Part shown: positions 15,973 to 24,510 of the stretch, piece by piece | Layout of the letters: each line of letters starts with the position of its first letter | Position numbering within the stretch: position 1 is the first letter of the stretch | Assembly: GCA_002788755.1 (NCBI GenBank) | Contig: PFRW01000005.1 | Span: 1 to 36,989 of the forward strand | From: Candidatus Peregrinibacteria bacterium CG_4_9_14_0_2_um_filter_41_14 | GTDB taxonomy: Bacteria; Patescibacteriota; Gracilibacteria; UBA1369; UM-FILTER-41-14 | Length of the DNA: 36,989 nt | Direction of reading: 5' to 3' | The notes under the pieces: generated by a model | Told to the model about the DNA's origin: nothing | What the model saw: the letters and a program-made list of their open reading frames with translations, nothing else | Databases searched by the model: none | Translations under genes and position numbers: made by a program

Positions 15973-17718
15973 ATGAGTACACTGCTGCAAGTTACAAATT
16001 TGACCAAGTCATACGGGGCGCACACCTTGTTTGAGGATGCCACCCTTAACATTACAACCAACCAAAAAGTTGGCGTAATTGGCCGTAATGGGGCTGGAAA
16101 ATCCACTTTATTCAGGATTATTACCGGTGAAGAAAGTGCAGACTTTGGCGAGATCATCATTCATAAAAATGCGAGAATTGGCTATTTAACACAGCATAAC
16201 CCGTTTGAGGTGACGGAGACCGTTATGGCCTTTTTAACGCGTTCATCAAACGAGGAAGAGTGGAAATGTGCCAAAATAGCTGCTCAGTTTCAACTAACCG
16301 GCGACCTGCTAAACCAAGAAATTGGGGCGCTGGCAGGAGGCTATCAAATGCGTGTAAAGCTTGTCGATCTACTACTTAAAGAGCCAAATTTACTCCTGCT
16401 AGATGAACCTACAAACTATTTGGACTTGTCTACCCAGCTCCTTTTTGAGGCATTTCTGCAAAGCTATAAAGGCGGCTTTTTGCTGATTTCGCATGATCGC
16501 GAGTTTATGAAAAAAACATGCACTTCAACAGCCGAAATTGAACACGGCAAAATCACCCTTTTTCCAAAACCGCTGGAAGAATATTTTGCTTATAAGGAGA
16601 TGCAGATGGGAGTCACGCTTAAATCAAACCAAAAAGTTGAACAAAAGCGAGAGCATCTCCAAAAATTTGTGGACAGATTTGGTTCCAAAGCAAGTAAAGC
16701 CGCTTCGGCACAGTCAAAACTTAAGCAAATTGAACGTCTTAATACGATTGAAGTAAAGCACACGCCAATCACCAGTCGCATTGTCATCCCCGATATTTCC
16801 CAACAAAGAGGCATTGCCCTTAAAGTAAACGACCTTAGCATCGGTTATCCCGAGAAAGTAATCGCCACTAAAATCGACCTAGAAATTGAGCGCGGCGAGC
16901 ATATCGCCATAGTGGGGGATAATGGCCAAGGTAAAACCACACTACTTAAAACAATCGCCGGCGAATTAAAAGCAATAACAGGCACCTATAAATGGGGACA
17001 CGAAATTAAAATTGGCTACTATGCACAACACGTTCCAGCACTTTTACCATCAGAAACAACGGTGATCGCCTATTTAGAGCAGTGTGCACCCATTAACGCC
17101 ACACATCAGGACATATTAGCGATGGCAGGCAACTTTCTTTTTAAGGACGAAGCCACAAAAGATAAAATTGCCGTATTAAGCGGTGGCGAAAGAGCCCGTT
17201 TGTGCCTTGCCGGTTTGCTACTACAGAAAAATCACATTCTTATTCTAGATGAACCAACAAATCACTTGGACTTTGAAACCACCGAAGCACTAGCCAGCGC
17301 CCTACATAACGCCAACTGCACCGTTATTTTTGTTAGTCATAATCGAACTTTTGTTGAATTATTAGCTAACGGCATTGTTCAAGTTAAAGTCGGCACGGTT
17401 TCACGCTATTACCACAATTACGAAGAGTACGTTTATCATATTAAGAGTGAATTAATAAAAGACATTAACCCCTCAAAGGAACAAGCTTCTCCCGATACAT
17501 CAGCCGAAAAAGCCAAGCCCAACCAAAAAGAAATTCGCAAACAAGTTCGCACCATCGAAAACACAATCAAAAAATTGGAAGCCGAAAGGCATGAACTCCT
17601 ACAATGGTTTGAAAATAACGCTACAAAATATTCCGAAGAAAAAAACCGTCGCCTCAAGGAAATCCACGATCATTTAGAGGCACAAGAGGGCGAATGGCTA
17701 AGATTACAAATTGACTAA
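15973..17718 (+). CDS. ABC-F family ATPase (Uup-like, second paralogue)
   Basis: 581 residues with two soluble ABC modules. Module 1: GRNGAGKST (about 38-46), an atypical signature region LAGGYQMRVKL, and LLLLDEPTNYLD. Linker with a coiled-coil hairpin (about 205-250). Module 2: GDNGQGKTT, a canonical LSGGERARL, and ILILDEPTNHLD. The C-terminal 70 residues form a charged coiled coil (RTIENTIKKLEAERHELLQW), as in Uup and some EF-3-like members, so a ribosome or nucleic-acid role is likely. Six bases before the flavoprotein gene; it probably heads the run of plus-strand genes to 23316. Confidence 0.9.
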   Translation: MSTLLQVTNLTKSYGAHTLFEDATLNITTNQKVGVIGRNGAGKSTLFRIITGEESADFGEIIIHKNARIGYLTQHNPFEVTETVMAFLTRSSNEEEWKCAKIAAQFQLTGDLLNQEIGALAGGYQMRVKLVDLLLKEPNLLLLDEPTNYLDLSTQLLFEAFLQSYKGGFLLISHDREFMKKTCTSTAEIEHGKITLFPKPLEEYFAYKEMQMGVTLKSNQKVEQKREHLQKFVDRFGSKASKAASAQSKLKQIERLNTIEVKHTPITSRIVIPDISQQRGIALKVNDLSIGYPEKVIATKIDLEIERGEHIAIVGDNGQGKTTLLKTIAGELKAITGTYKWGHEIKIGYYAQHVPALLPSETTVIAYLEQCAPINATHQDILAMAGNFLFKDEATKDKIAVLSGGERARLCLAGLLLQKNHILILDEPTNHLDFETTEALASALHNANCTVIFVSHNRTFVELLANGIVQVKVGTVSRYYHNYEEYVYHIKSELIKDINPSKEQASPDTSAEKAKPNQKEIRKQVRTIENTIKKLEAERHELLQWFENNATKYSEEKNRRLKEIHDHLEAQEGEWLRLQID

Positions 17719-17724
17719 ATCGCT

Positions 17725-18972
17725 ATGAACTACGACGTTGTGATTATCGGCGCCAGCTTTTCCGGCCTAACTCTGGCACATCACCTGCCGCCAACTCTTA
17801 AAATTCTCGTTGTCGATTCCAAAAAAGCCCTAGACGCTTGTGTGGAATCCACCGGCCTCATTACCCAAGCCACCTTCGATTTACTTAGTGAATTTGTCGA
17901 TCTCAAAAAATTCATTCCAAATCAAATTAATAGTATTGGCGTTATTGGCACCGATTTTAAGCGCAATTTTTTCTCATATACCAAAACCCCATGGATATAT
18001 TCGACCGATACGCCACAGCTAATTAAACATATGTCCGAGACGCTACCGGCCAACGTCACGCTGCGAATTACAACTAAGTACCTAAGCTACAACGATACAA
18101 ACGCGGACACATATCCACTTGCCATTAACCTTAAAACAACTAGCGATACAGAGACCGTAAATGCCAAATTTCTTGTAGGTGCCGACGGCGCCAAGTCCAG
18201 CGTTGCCGCCTCAAATTCTAAACTCTCAAAAAACAAGAAGTTTCTCGTTGGCCTCGAAAAAGCTTTTTACGGTGATATCACTTTTGGTCCACACCCTACA
18301 CAGGCTGTTTATCATTACTGGTTTGGCGAATTCTCACTCGGCTACGGGGGATGGCTTTCTCCTAGCATCATTAACGGCCGTAACGCCTTTAGGCTAGGCA
18401 TCGCCAAGCTCAGCAAAAATGCCCGTGACCTTACCAAAGTGGATGCGTTTATCAAAAAGCTTCAAACAAAAAAGATGATCAAAATTGCCCATGACAATGA
18501 GCCAATCCTCACGTTTGGCAGCCTAATACCACTTAGCGGCCCACTGCGTAAGGTATTCGACAAAAACACCTTGCTGCTGGGCGACGCCGCCGGTCTGTGT
18601 GGAGCGTTTGCCGCCGATGGCATTAAGGGGGCCGTTGTGTCCGGCCAAGTTGCCGCCAAACTCATTCCTCGCTACCTTGCCGGCGACAAGCAGGCACTAA
18701 AAAAGTATTACCCCGAAATTCAAAAGTACAATCAATTGATGACCTATTATCGCAAACAAGTTTTGTACCGTTTTGTATGGGATTTAATGAAGCGAGATCG
18801 GACGTTTGACGCCATGTTTGACATTATTGCCAAAGCCAAACATGAATTTCTAAATCAATTTTGCGATAGCAAAGACCGCCACAAGAGCCTTATTGGTATC
18901 GTTTTAAAAGTAAAAAATCTACCAGCTTTAGCAAAGTATGCTTTGCTTATTTTTCTGGATCAATTTTTATGA
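17725..18972 (+). CDS. FAD-dependent oxidoreductase, geranylgeranyl reductase family
   Basis: 415 residues. N-terminal FAD dinucleotide fold VVIIGASFSGLTLAHHL with ILVVDSKK after it. Mid-protein motif FLVGADGAKSSV and the FAD-closing motif LLLGDAAGLCGAFAADGIK are typical of the geranylgeranyl reductase/PHBH group. Members saturate isoprenoid chains of lipids or quinones or hydroxylate aromatics. The next gene, a PAP2-type lipid enzyme, overlaps its end by 35 bases, which favours a polyprenyl or lipid substrate. Substrate is inferred. Confidence 0.82.
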   Translation: MNYDVVIIGASFSGLTLAHHLPPTLKILVVDSKKALDACVESTGLITQATFDLLSEFVDLKKFIPNQINSIGVIGTDFKRNFFSYTKTPWIYSTDTPQLIKHMSETLPANVTLRITTKYLSYNDTNADTYPLAINLKTTSDTETVNAKFLVGADGAKSSVAASNSKLSKNKKFLVGLEKAFYGDITFGPHPTQAVYHYWFGEFSLGYGGWLSPSIINGRNAFRLGIAKLSKNARDLTKVDAFIKKLQTKKMIKIAHDNEPILTFGSLIPLSGPLRKVFDKNTLLLGDAAGLCGAFAADGIKGAVVSGQVAAKLIPRYLAGDKQALKKYYPEIQKYNQLMTYYRKQVLYRFVWDLMKRDRTFDAMFDIIAKAKHEFLNQFCDSKDRHKSLIGIVLKVKNLPALAKYALLIFLDQFL

Positions 18973-19657
18973 TATAACAAAGACTGTAATATCTAAAACT
19001 GAAATCATCAAAAAGCTATTCAAAAAGTACAAATACTTCTTTTCAAATCACGAATTCAGAATCTCACTATTTGTGGCAATTGCTTTTTTACTGGTTAGTT
19101 TAATAATTAATTATTATGCGAGTGTTTACGCTTCCTATAGCCAAAGCAACTCAGTAACCGACATCATTCTAAGTAATATTCCCGTTATCGATTTAAGTTT
19201 TCTCTTTATTTACGGGTTCGTTGCTTTTGTGTGCTTTATTGGCTTTTTGGCATTATTTCGACCAGGGATTTTACCCTTTTTAATTAAAAGCATCGCTCTA
19301 TTTACAATTATCAGATCCATTTTTATCAGCCTTACTCATATCGCTAATTTTCCTAGTCATATTCAAATCGACCCGTTAAGTTTTATCCGCAATTTTTCCT
19401 TTGGAGGTGATCTGTTTTTCTCGGCACACACTGGTATTCCCTTTTTAATGGCATTAATTTTTTGGCATAGTCGAACATTGCGCACCTTCTTTTTAGCCTC
19501 ATCCGTGTTTTTTGCTGCCGTTGTTTTACTTGCCCATTTACATTACTCTATCGATGTTTTTGCAGCATATTTTATCACCTATTCCATCTTTGTCATTTGT
19601 ACGAAATTATTTAAAAAAGAACACAAACTATTCATTGATAATGAAATAACCAACTAA
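18938..19657 (+). CDS. PAP2 / sphingomyelin-synthase-like integral membrane phosphatase or transferase
   Basis: 239 residues with about six hydrophobic segments. The active-site motifs of the PAP2 C-terminal (sphingomyelin synthase-type) family are visible: GGDLFFSAHTGIPF (His nucleophile motif) and LAHLHYSIDVFAAYFITY (second His and Asp). It would move or remove a phosphate or phospho-head group on a lipid or polyprenol at the membrane. The ATG at 18938 is the only one before the first hydrophobic segment, so the 35-base overlap with the flavoprotein gene seems real; a non-ATG start inside is possible. Confidence 0.8.
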   Translation: MLCLFFWINFYDITKTVISKTEIIKKLFKKYKYFFSNHEFRISLFVAIAFLLVSLIINYYASVYASYSQSNSVTDIILSNIPVIDLSFLFIYGFVAFVCFIGFLALFRPGILPFLIKSIALFTIIRSIFISLTHIANFPSHIQIDPLSFIRNFSFGGDLFFSAHTGIPFLMALIFWHSRTLRTFFLASSVFFAAVVLLAHLHYSIDVFAAYFITYSIFVICTKLFKKEHKLFIDNEITN

Positions 19658-19658
19658 A

Positions 19659-20960
19659 ATGAGCTCGACTAATCAACAAACAGGTTGGATTTTTGTTTGG
19701 ATTGTATGCCTATTCCCAATTGTTTTATGGTTTTTTGCACCAGCATCAGTACCACGTTTTAATAGTATCCCAAGTACATTATTAAGCATTTCTAAACTTG
19801 CGGCGCTGGTTGGTACATCTATGTTTGCCTTAACCCTTTTTCTCAGCGCAAGAATTAAAATTTTTGAGAAATTCTTTAATGGATTAAATCAAGTTTACGA
19901 ACGCCACAGTCAACTTGGGCAAATAGCAATGATTTTGTTAATGTTTCATCCTTTATTAATGCTGCCACAATATACAAGTAGCATTAGTGACGCCGCTAAA
20001 TTTTTATTACCTGGTAGCAATTGGTCAAACAACTGGGGACTATTTTCATTAGGGCTAATGATCACCTTAATTGTTTTAACCTTATACCTCCGACCACGCT
20101 ACAATATTTGGAAAATCACTCACAAGTTTTTGGGCCTAGCATTCTTTTTAGGAGCTCTGCACGTTTGGCTAACACCAAGCGATACAGCTAGTTATCTGCC
20201 TTTACGTTATTACGTGTTGGGGTTATCTGCCCTTGGTTTACTAGCATTTATGTACAGAACCATTTTGGGGCAATTTTTAGTCAAATATTATCGATACCAG
20301 GTTGCCTCAATTCGCAATCTTAATAGTGCCATCGTTGAAATTTGTCTCACACCCCTAAAACCTGCTTTTAATTTTGTCGCCGGCCAGTTTATTTTTATTA
20401 AATTCAAAAATTCGCAACTGGGGAATGAAGGCCATCCTTTTAGTATTGTTTCACCCCCCGGTGCCCCCGAACTAAAATTAGCCGTCAAAAACCTTGGCGA
20501 CTACACAGCAGAATTATATAAACTGGAAGTAGGCACAGATGCAATTATCGAAGGTCCTTTTGGCGCATTCTCACACAAGACCTGTGAACATTTTGCTCAA
20601 ATTTGGATTGCCGGTGGTGTTGGCATTACGCCATTTATCTCTATGGCAGAGTCACTTACCGCATCCCAATGCTACCAGATTGATCTTTTTTACTGTGTAC
20701 GTAATGTAGAAGAGGCAATATATTTAGATGAATTAAACACTATTAGTGCGAACATGCCGGACACCTTCCATCTTCATCTTTTTAATACAGACGAGAGAGG
20801 GCGTCTAACTGCGGATGCAATTCAAAGAGAGTCAGTACTCTTAAACCATAAAGATATTTTTATCTGCGCGCCACCTGGCATGATTCATGCTTTACATGAT
20901 CAATTTATCGCCAAAAATATTTCTCCTCAAAATATCCATTCTGAAGAATTTAACTTTTAA
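19659..20960 (+). CDS. Ferric-reductase-like transmembrane flavocytochrome
   Basis: 433 residues. N-terminal half: several membrane helices with paired histidines suited to bind heme b (HSQLGQIAMILLMFHPLL and HKFLGLAFFLGALHVWL). C-terminal half: ferredoxin-NADP reductase fold with the FAD motif GHPFSIVSPPG and NAD(P) motif IWIAGGVGITPFISM, and CVRNVEEAIYLDEL further on. This architecture (as in NOX/ferric reductases) carries electrons from cytosolic NAD(P)H through FAD and heme to the outside. It starts two bases after the PAP2-like gene and is followed within five bases by an exported cytochrome b5, its likely partner. Confidence 0.88.
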   Translation: MSSTNQQTGWIFVWIVCLFPIVLWFFAPASVPRFNSIPSTLLSISKLAALVGTSMFALTLFLSARIKIFEKFFNGLNQVYERHSQLGQIAMILLMFHPLLMLPQYTSSISDAAKFLLPGSNWSNNWGLFSLGLMITLIVLTLYLRPRYNIWKITHKFLGLAFFLGALHVWLTPSDTASYLPLRYYVLGLSALGLLAFMYRTILGQFLVKYYRYQVASIRNLNSAIVEICLTPLKPAFNFVAGQFIFIKFKNSQLGNEGHPFSIVSPPGAPELKLAVKNLGDYTAELYKLEVGTDAIIEGPFGAFSHKTCEHFAQIWIAGGVGITPFISMAESLTASQCYQIDLFYCVRNVEEAIYLDELNTISANMPDTFHLHLFNTDERGRLTADAIQRESVLLNHKDIFICAPPGMIHALHDQFIAKNISPQNIHSEEFNF

Positions 20961-20964
20961 CATT

Positions 20965-21579
20965 ATGAAAAAAGCCACACTCATTTTTTTAATTATATTT
21001 GTGGCAATTTTATTAGGCGTTTATGGCTTGGGGCTCGCTTATCCTCCTGTAAAAGTGAATCAATCAACGCCTACCAGTCAACAAGCTACCACTAGACAGC
21101 AATTAACCTTGGCCGAAGCCACAAAGCATGCAACTCGTGCAGACTGTTACTTGATTGTTAGTGGCAAAGTTTACGATGTCTCCACCTATATCAACGAACA
21201 CCCCGCAGGCAGTAAAAGCATTGCTACACGTTGCGGCAAGGAGGTTACCGGTATTTTTTCATCGATCCATTCAAATTTTGCTTGGGATTTGCTAGGTAAT
21301 TACTACCTTAGTCCCCTTGCCAGTACTAATGCAGGTACGTCAACATCCGGTTCTCCTACTGCTGTTTTAAACTCTCTCAAAGATGCCATACTCCAAAAAT
21401 ATCCCAGCGCAGAAGTAATTAGTATAAAGCCTAAAAGCGATTTTTATGTAGCTAAACTAATACTGAGCAACAGTCTTTACGAAATACATCTGACCGCCAG
21501 CGGCGACGAAATTTCCAGAGAAGTCGAGAATGACGAATACGACTGGAGTAGTTGGGATACAGATGAAGATGACAATTAA
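20965..21579 (+). CDS. Membrane-anchored or exported cytochrome b5-domain protein
   Basis: 204 residues from the ATG at 20965. An N-terminal hydrophobic helix (about 4-25), a Ser/Thr/Gln linker, then a cytochrome b5 fold (about 46-117) with heme ligands H79 in EHPAGSKSI and H102 in SSIHSNFAWDLLG. A C-terminal domain (about 130-190) ending in YEIHLTASGDEISREVE resembles PepSY-type repeats, and an acidic tail (YDWSSWDTDEDDN) follows. It is probably outside the membrane and accepts electrons from the upstream flavocytochrome. Electron destination unknown; DipZ is the next gene. Confidence 0.85.
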   Translation: MKKATLIFLIIFVAILLGVYGLGLAYPPVKVNQSTPTSQQATTRQQLTLAEATKHATRADCYLIVSGKVYDVSTYINEHPAGSKSIATRCGKEVTGIFSSIHSNFAWDLLGNYYLSPLASTNAGTSTSGSPTAVLNSLKDAILQKYPSAEVISIKPKSDFYVAKLILSNSLYEIHLTASGDEISREVENDEYDWSSWDTDEDDN

Positions 21580-21615
21580 ATTTAATAAAACCAATATATT
21601 CAATAATTTTTTCAT

Positions 21616-23316
21616 ATGTACCTATTAATCGGCATTGCTTTTGCCGCCGGCATTATTACCATTCTTTCACCATGTGTTTTGCCCGTCCTTCCTATCGTGC
21701 TTACCGGAGCTACAATCGACGATAAAAAATACCCATTTGGGGTAGTTACCGGATTTATAATCAGTTTTACCGTCTTTACCCTTTTTCTAACTACATTAGT
21801 AAATCTAACCGGTATTTCCGCCAACGCCATTCGATATATTTCGATAATAGTTGTCGCCCTATTTGGCTTGGTATTACTAATTCCTAAACTTCACACATTT
21901 TTCGAGCTTACAGTTTCCAAGTTAGTCGCTAAGTCTAGCACCGGTAATGGGGCAAAGAGCCGAACCGGTTTTGTAAGCGGTATTTTTGTTGGTATTTCCA
22001 TGGGCTTAATTTGGACACCATGCGTTGGTCCCATCTTGGGCAGTGTAATTGCCTTGGCTTTATCCGGATCTGTTAATGGCTTCGCCTTTGTAATTACATT
22101 GGCTTACGCCTTGGGTACGGCCATCCCTATGTTTGGCATTATGTATGGCGGCCGCGCGCTCCTCAAAAAAGTCCCATGGCTCCTAGCCAATTTAGGCCAT
22201 ATCCAAAAAGTGTTTGGTGTTTTGCTATTAATTGTCGCCTTGGGCCTATTACTAAACTGGGACCGCAGCTTCCAAACTTTTATTACCGCTAAATTCCCTA
22301 GTTATGGCGCCGGTTTAACCAAGATCGAAGAAAACGATGTTGTTCAAAATGCCTTAAAGCAAACTTTTCAAGACGGCAACGGTAACAACGCCTCCGAAGT
22401 AGATACCGCCAATTTCAAGGACGCTCCCGAACTAGCCGGCACCGGCGCATGGCTTAACTCAGACCCCTTAACTATATCCGGCCTCCGCGGTAAAGTTATT
22501 CTCATCGATTTTTGGACATATAGCTGTATTAACTGTATTCGCACACTACCTTACATTCAAAGCCTGCAAGAAAAATATGCTGCCTATGGATTAGTAATCA
22601 TCGGCGTCCACACACCGGAATTTGAATTTGAAAAATCAGTACCAAACCTAGCCAAAGCAATCAAAGACTTTGGTCTTACTTATCCAGTTGTGCAAGATAA
22701 CGACTATAAAACCTGGCGCGCCTACAGTAACCACTACTGGCCAGCCAAATACTTTATCGATGCCAATGGCAAAGTTCGTAAATTCCACAAAGGAGAAGGG
22801 GACTATAAAGAGTCCGAAGAGTTTATTCGCCAACTATTGATTGAAGCCGGCGCCGACTTAACTAAGGAGCCAACCACTAACATCAACATATCTGAAGTTA
22901 ATTACGCCAAAACACCCGAAACCTATCTCGGCTACGATCGCCTCCAAAATTTTGCTTCACCAGAGGGCATTATTAATGACAAGAATACCAAATACAGTAA
23001 GCCTGCAATCTTAACACTAAATCAGTTCGCCTATAGTGGCGAGTGGACCATTGCCCCAACTTATGCACTTTCCACAACTAACTCTAGCCTTTCCATTAAA
23101 TTTGCCGCCAAAAATGTCTTCCTTGTCATGCGCCCCGCAAGCCCAAATACAACCACAAAAGCTGAAGTCTACCTAGATGGCAAACTTACCGACACCATCA
23201 ATATCGACTCCGACCGTCTGTATCAACTAGTAGAACTAGCTGAACCGGGTGAACATCTCCTCGAAATTAAATACCCGGAAGGTGGTACCGAGGTTTATGC
23301 CTTTACGTTTGGCTAG
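21616..23316 (+). CDS. dipZ: DipZ-type protein: CcdA membrane domain, thioredoxin domain, C-terminal beta domain
   Basis: 566 residues. Residues about 1-215 are a CcdA/DsbD-type membrane domain with the redox cysteines in ILSPCVLPVLP and IWTPCVGPILG. Residues about 270-420 form a TlpA-like thioredoxin domain with the CxxC pair C304/C307 in WTYSCINCIRTLP. Residues about 430-566 are a beta-rich carbohydrate-binding-like domain as in mycobacterial DipZ. It takes electrons from cytosolic thioredoxin and reduces disulfides or heme-protein precursors outside. Its place after a cytochrome b5 gene suggests a role in maturing or reducing that protein. It overlaps the convergent rlmN end by 14 bases. 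Confidence 0.9.
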   Translation: MYLLIGIAFAAGIITILSPCVLPVLPIVLTGATIDDKKYPFGVVTGFIISFTVFTLFLTTLVNLTGISANAIRYISIIVVALFGLVLLIPKLHTFFELTVSKLVAKSSTGNGAKSRTGFVSGIFVGISMGLIWTPCVGPILGSVIALALSGSVNGFAFVITLAYALGTAIPMFGIMYGGRALLKKVPWLLANLGHIQKVFGVLLLIVALGLLLNWDRSFQTFITAKFPSYGAGLTKIEENDVVQNALKQTFQDGNGNNASEVDTANFKDAPELAGTGAWLNSDPLTISGLRGKVILIDFWTYSCINCIRTLPYIQSLQEKYAAYGLVIIGVHTPEFEFEKSVPNLAKAIKDFGLTYPVVQDNDYKTWRAYSNHYWPAKYFIDANGKVRKFHKGEGDYKESEEFIRQLLIEAGADLTKEPTTNINISEVNYAKTPETYLGYDRLQNFASPEGIINDKNTKYSKPAILTLNQFAYSGEWTIAPTYALSTTNSSLSIKFAAKNVFLVMRPASPNTTTKAEVYLDGKLTDTINIDSDRLYQLVELAEPGEHLLEIKYPEGGTEVYAFTFG

Positions 23317-24409
23317 AAACTTCAACATCATCATTTTTCTCCCTCAATCTTACCAACTGGCCACACGCTGCGTTAATATCACCACCCATGTTTTTACGGC
23401 GAGTAACCTCAACACCATGGTTGCGCAGCGTGTCCATAAATTCCTCAAAGTTCTTCTCGCTGGAACATTCGTAAACACTGTCGGTAGCATTATAGGGGAT
23501 TAAGTTAACCTTAACGGTGCCCCCAATCGCTCTTACCAAAGCGGCAAGTTTATTGGCGTGCATAACCGAATCGTTCACCTCATTTAACATTACATACTCA
23601 AAAGTCAGATGATGACGGCGGTTACCAAGCTTTTTGGCATACGCAATTCCCCATTTTTTCAAATCTTCTAAAAACTGATCATAAGAAGTCTGCACAATCT
23701 CACGGCGGGTATCTGTATCAGCACTATGCACAGAAATCGCTACACGCACAGGCGGCCACTCCGGATCGTCCAACAGTTTGTTTAACACCGGTATAACACC
23801 AACAGACGAAACGGTAATCCGTGTTGGTCCCAAATCGGTATACTTTAATAATAAATTAATCGCCGCCTTTACGTTGGGATAGTTTGCCAACGGCTCACCC
23901 ATGCCCATAAAAACAACATTACTAATGCGTCCACCAAGCTCTTTGTTATGCTTAATAAAATAATCCCAGTAGCGATACTGATCAATAATATAATCACTAT
24001 GTAAATTCGATTTAAACCCCATTTTACCGGTTGCACAAAATGAACAGCCCATCCCACAACCAATTTGTGAAGACACACAAATCGTCCAGCTACCACGCTT
24101 ATTTTGCATTAAGACTGACTCAAATTCACCTGCCTCCATTTGCAAAGCGGCCTTAAACGTATCACCATTTTTACTGCGTAGTGTTTGCACAGGCTTAAAA
24201 CTAAGCCATGGCATTTGCTCACCTAACTCATCGCGCATGGCTTTAGGAATATTAGACAGCTGTTCCCAATTTTCGTAACTCATGCCAATTAGACTTTCCT
24301 CTACCTGATTCCACCTAAAAGCGGGGGAACCGGGAAAAAGGGCCATAAACTGCTCTTTGCGGGGAATGTAAACGTGTTTTTGCACTATTGGTTGCAGATC
24401 GATTTTCAT
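23303..24409 (-). CDS. rlmN: 23S rRNA (adenine-2503-C2)/tRNA-adenine-37 methyltransferase RlmN
   Basis: 368 residues from the ATG at 24409 (MKIDLQPIV); the longer frame to 24442 is unlikely. Radical SAM cluster motif C118-x3-C122-x2-C125 in QIGCGMGCSFCATG. The methyl-carrying C-terminal Cys is C349 in NAACGQLVR. The GMGEP motif (VVFMGMGEPLANY) binds SAM. It methylates C2 of A2503 in 23S rRNA, and A37 in some tRNAs. Its family relative Cfr methylates C8; the motif context favours RlmN. Divergent from the helicase gene. Confidence 0.95.
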   Translation of the reverse strand: MKIDLQPIVQKHVYIPRKEQFMALFPGSPAFRWNQVEESLIGMSYENWEQLSNIPKAMRDELGEQMPWLSFKPVQTLRSKNGDTFKAALQMEAGEFESVLMQNKRGSWTICVSSQIGCGMGCSFCATGKMGFKSNLHSDYIIDQYRYWDYFIKHNKELGGRISNVVFMGMGEPLANYPNVKAAINLLLKYTDLGPTRITVSSVGVIPVLNKLLDDPEWPPVRVAISVHSADTDTRREIVQTSYDQFLEDLKKWGIAYAKKLGNRRHHLTFEYVMLNEVNDSVMHANKLAALVRAIGGTVKVNLIPYNATDSVYECSSEKNFEEFMDTLRNHGVEVTRRKNMGGDINAACGQLVRLREKNDDVEVSSQT

Positions 24410-24510
24410 AAATATTAATGATAGTAAATTGCTTGAGCCCAACCACCTTACAAGAAGCCCTTGTGTTTTACAATAAAATCATGTAGTGTCCAGCTTCCTA
24501 ATAAATTTAC

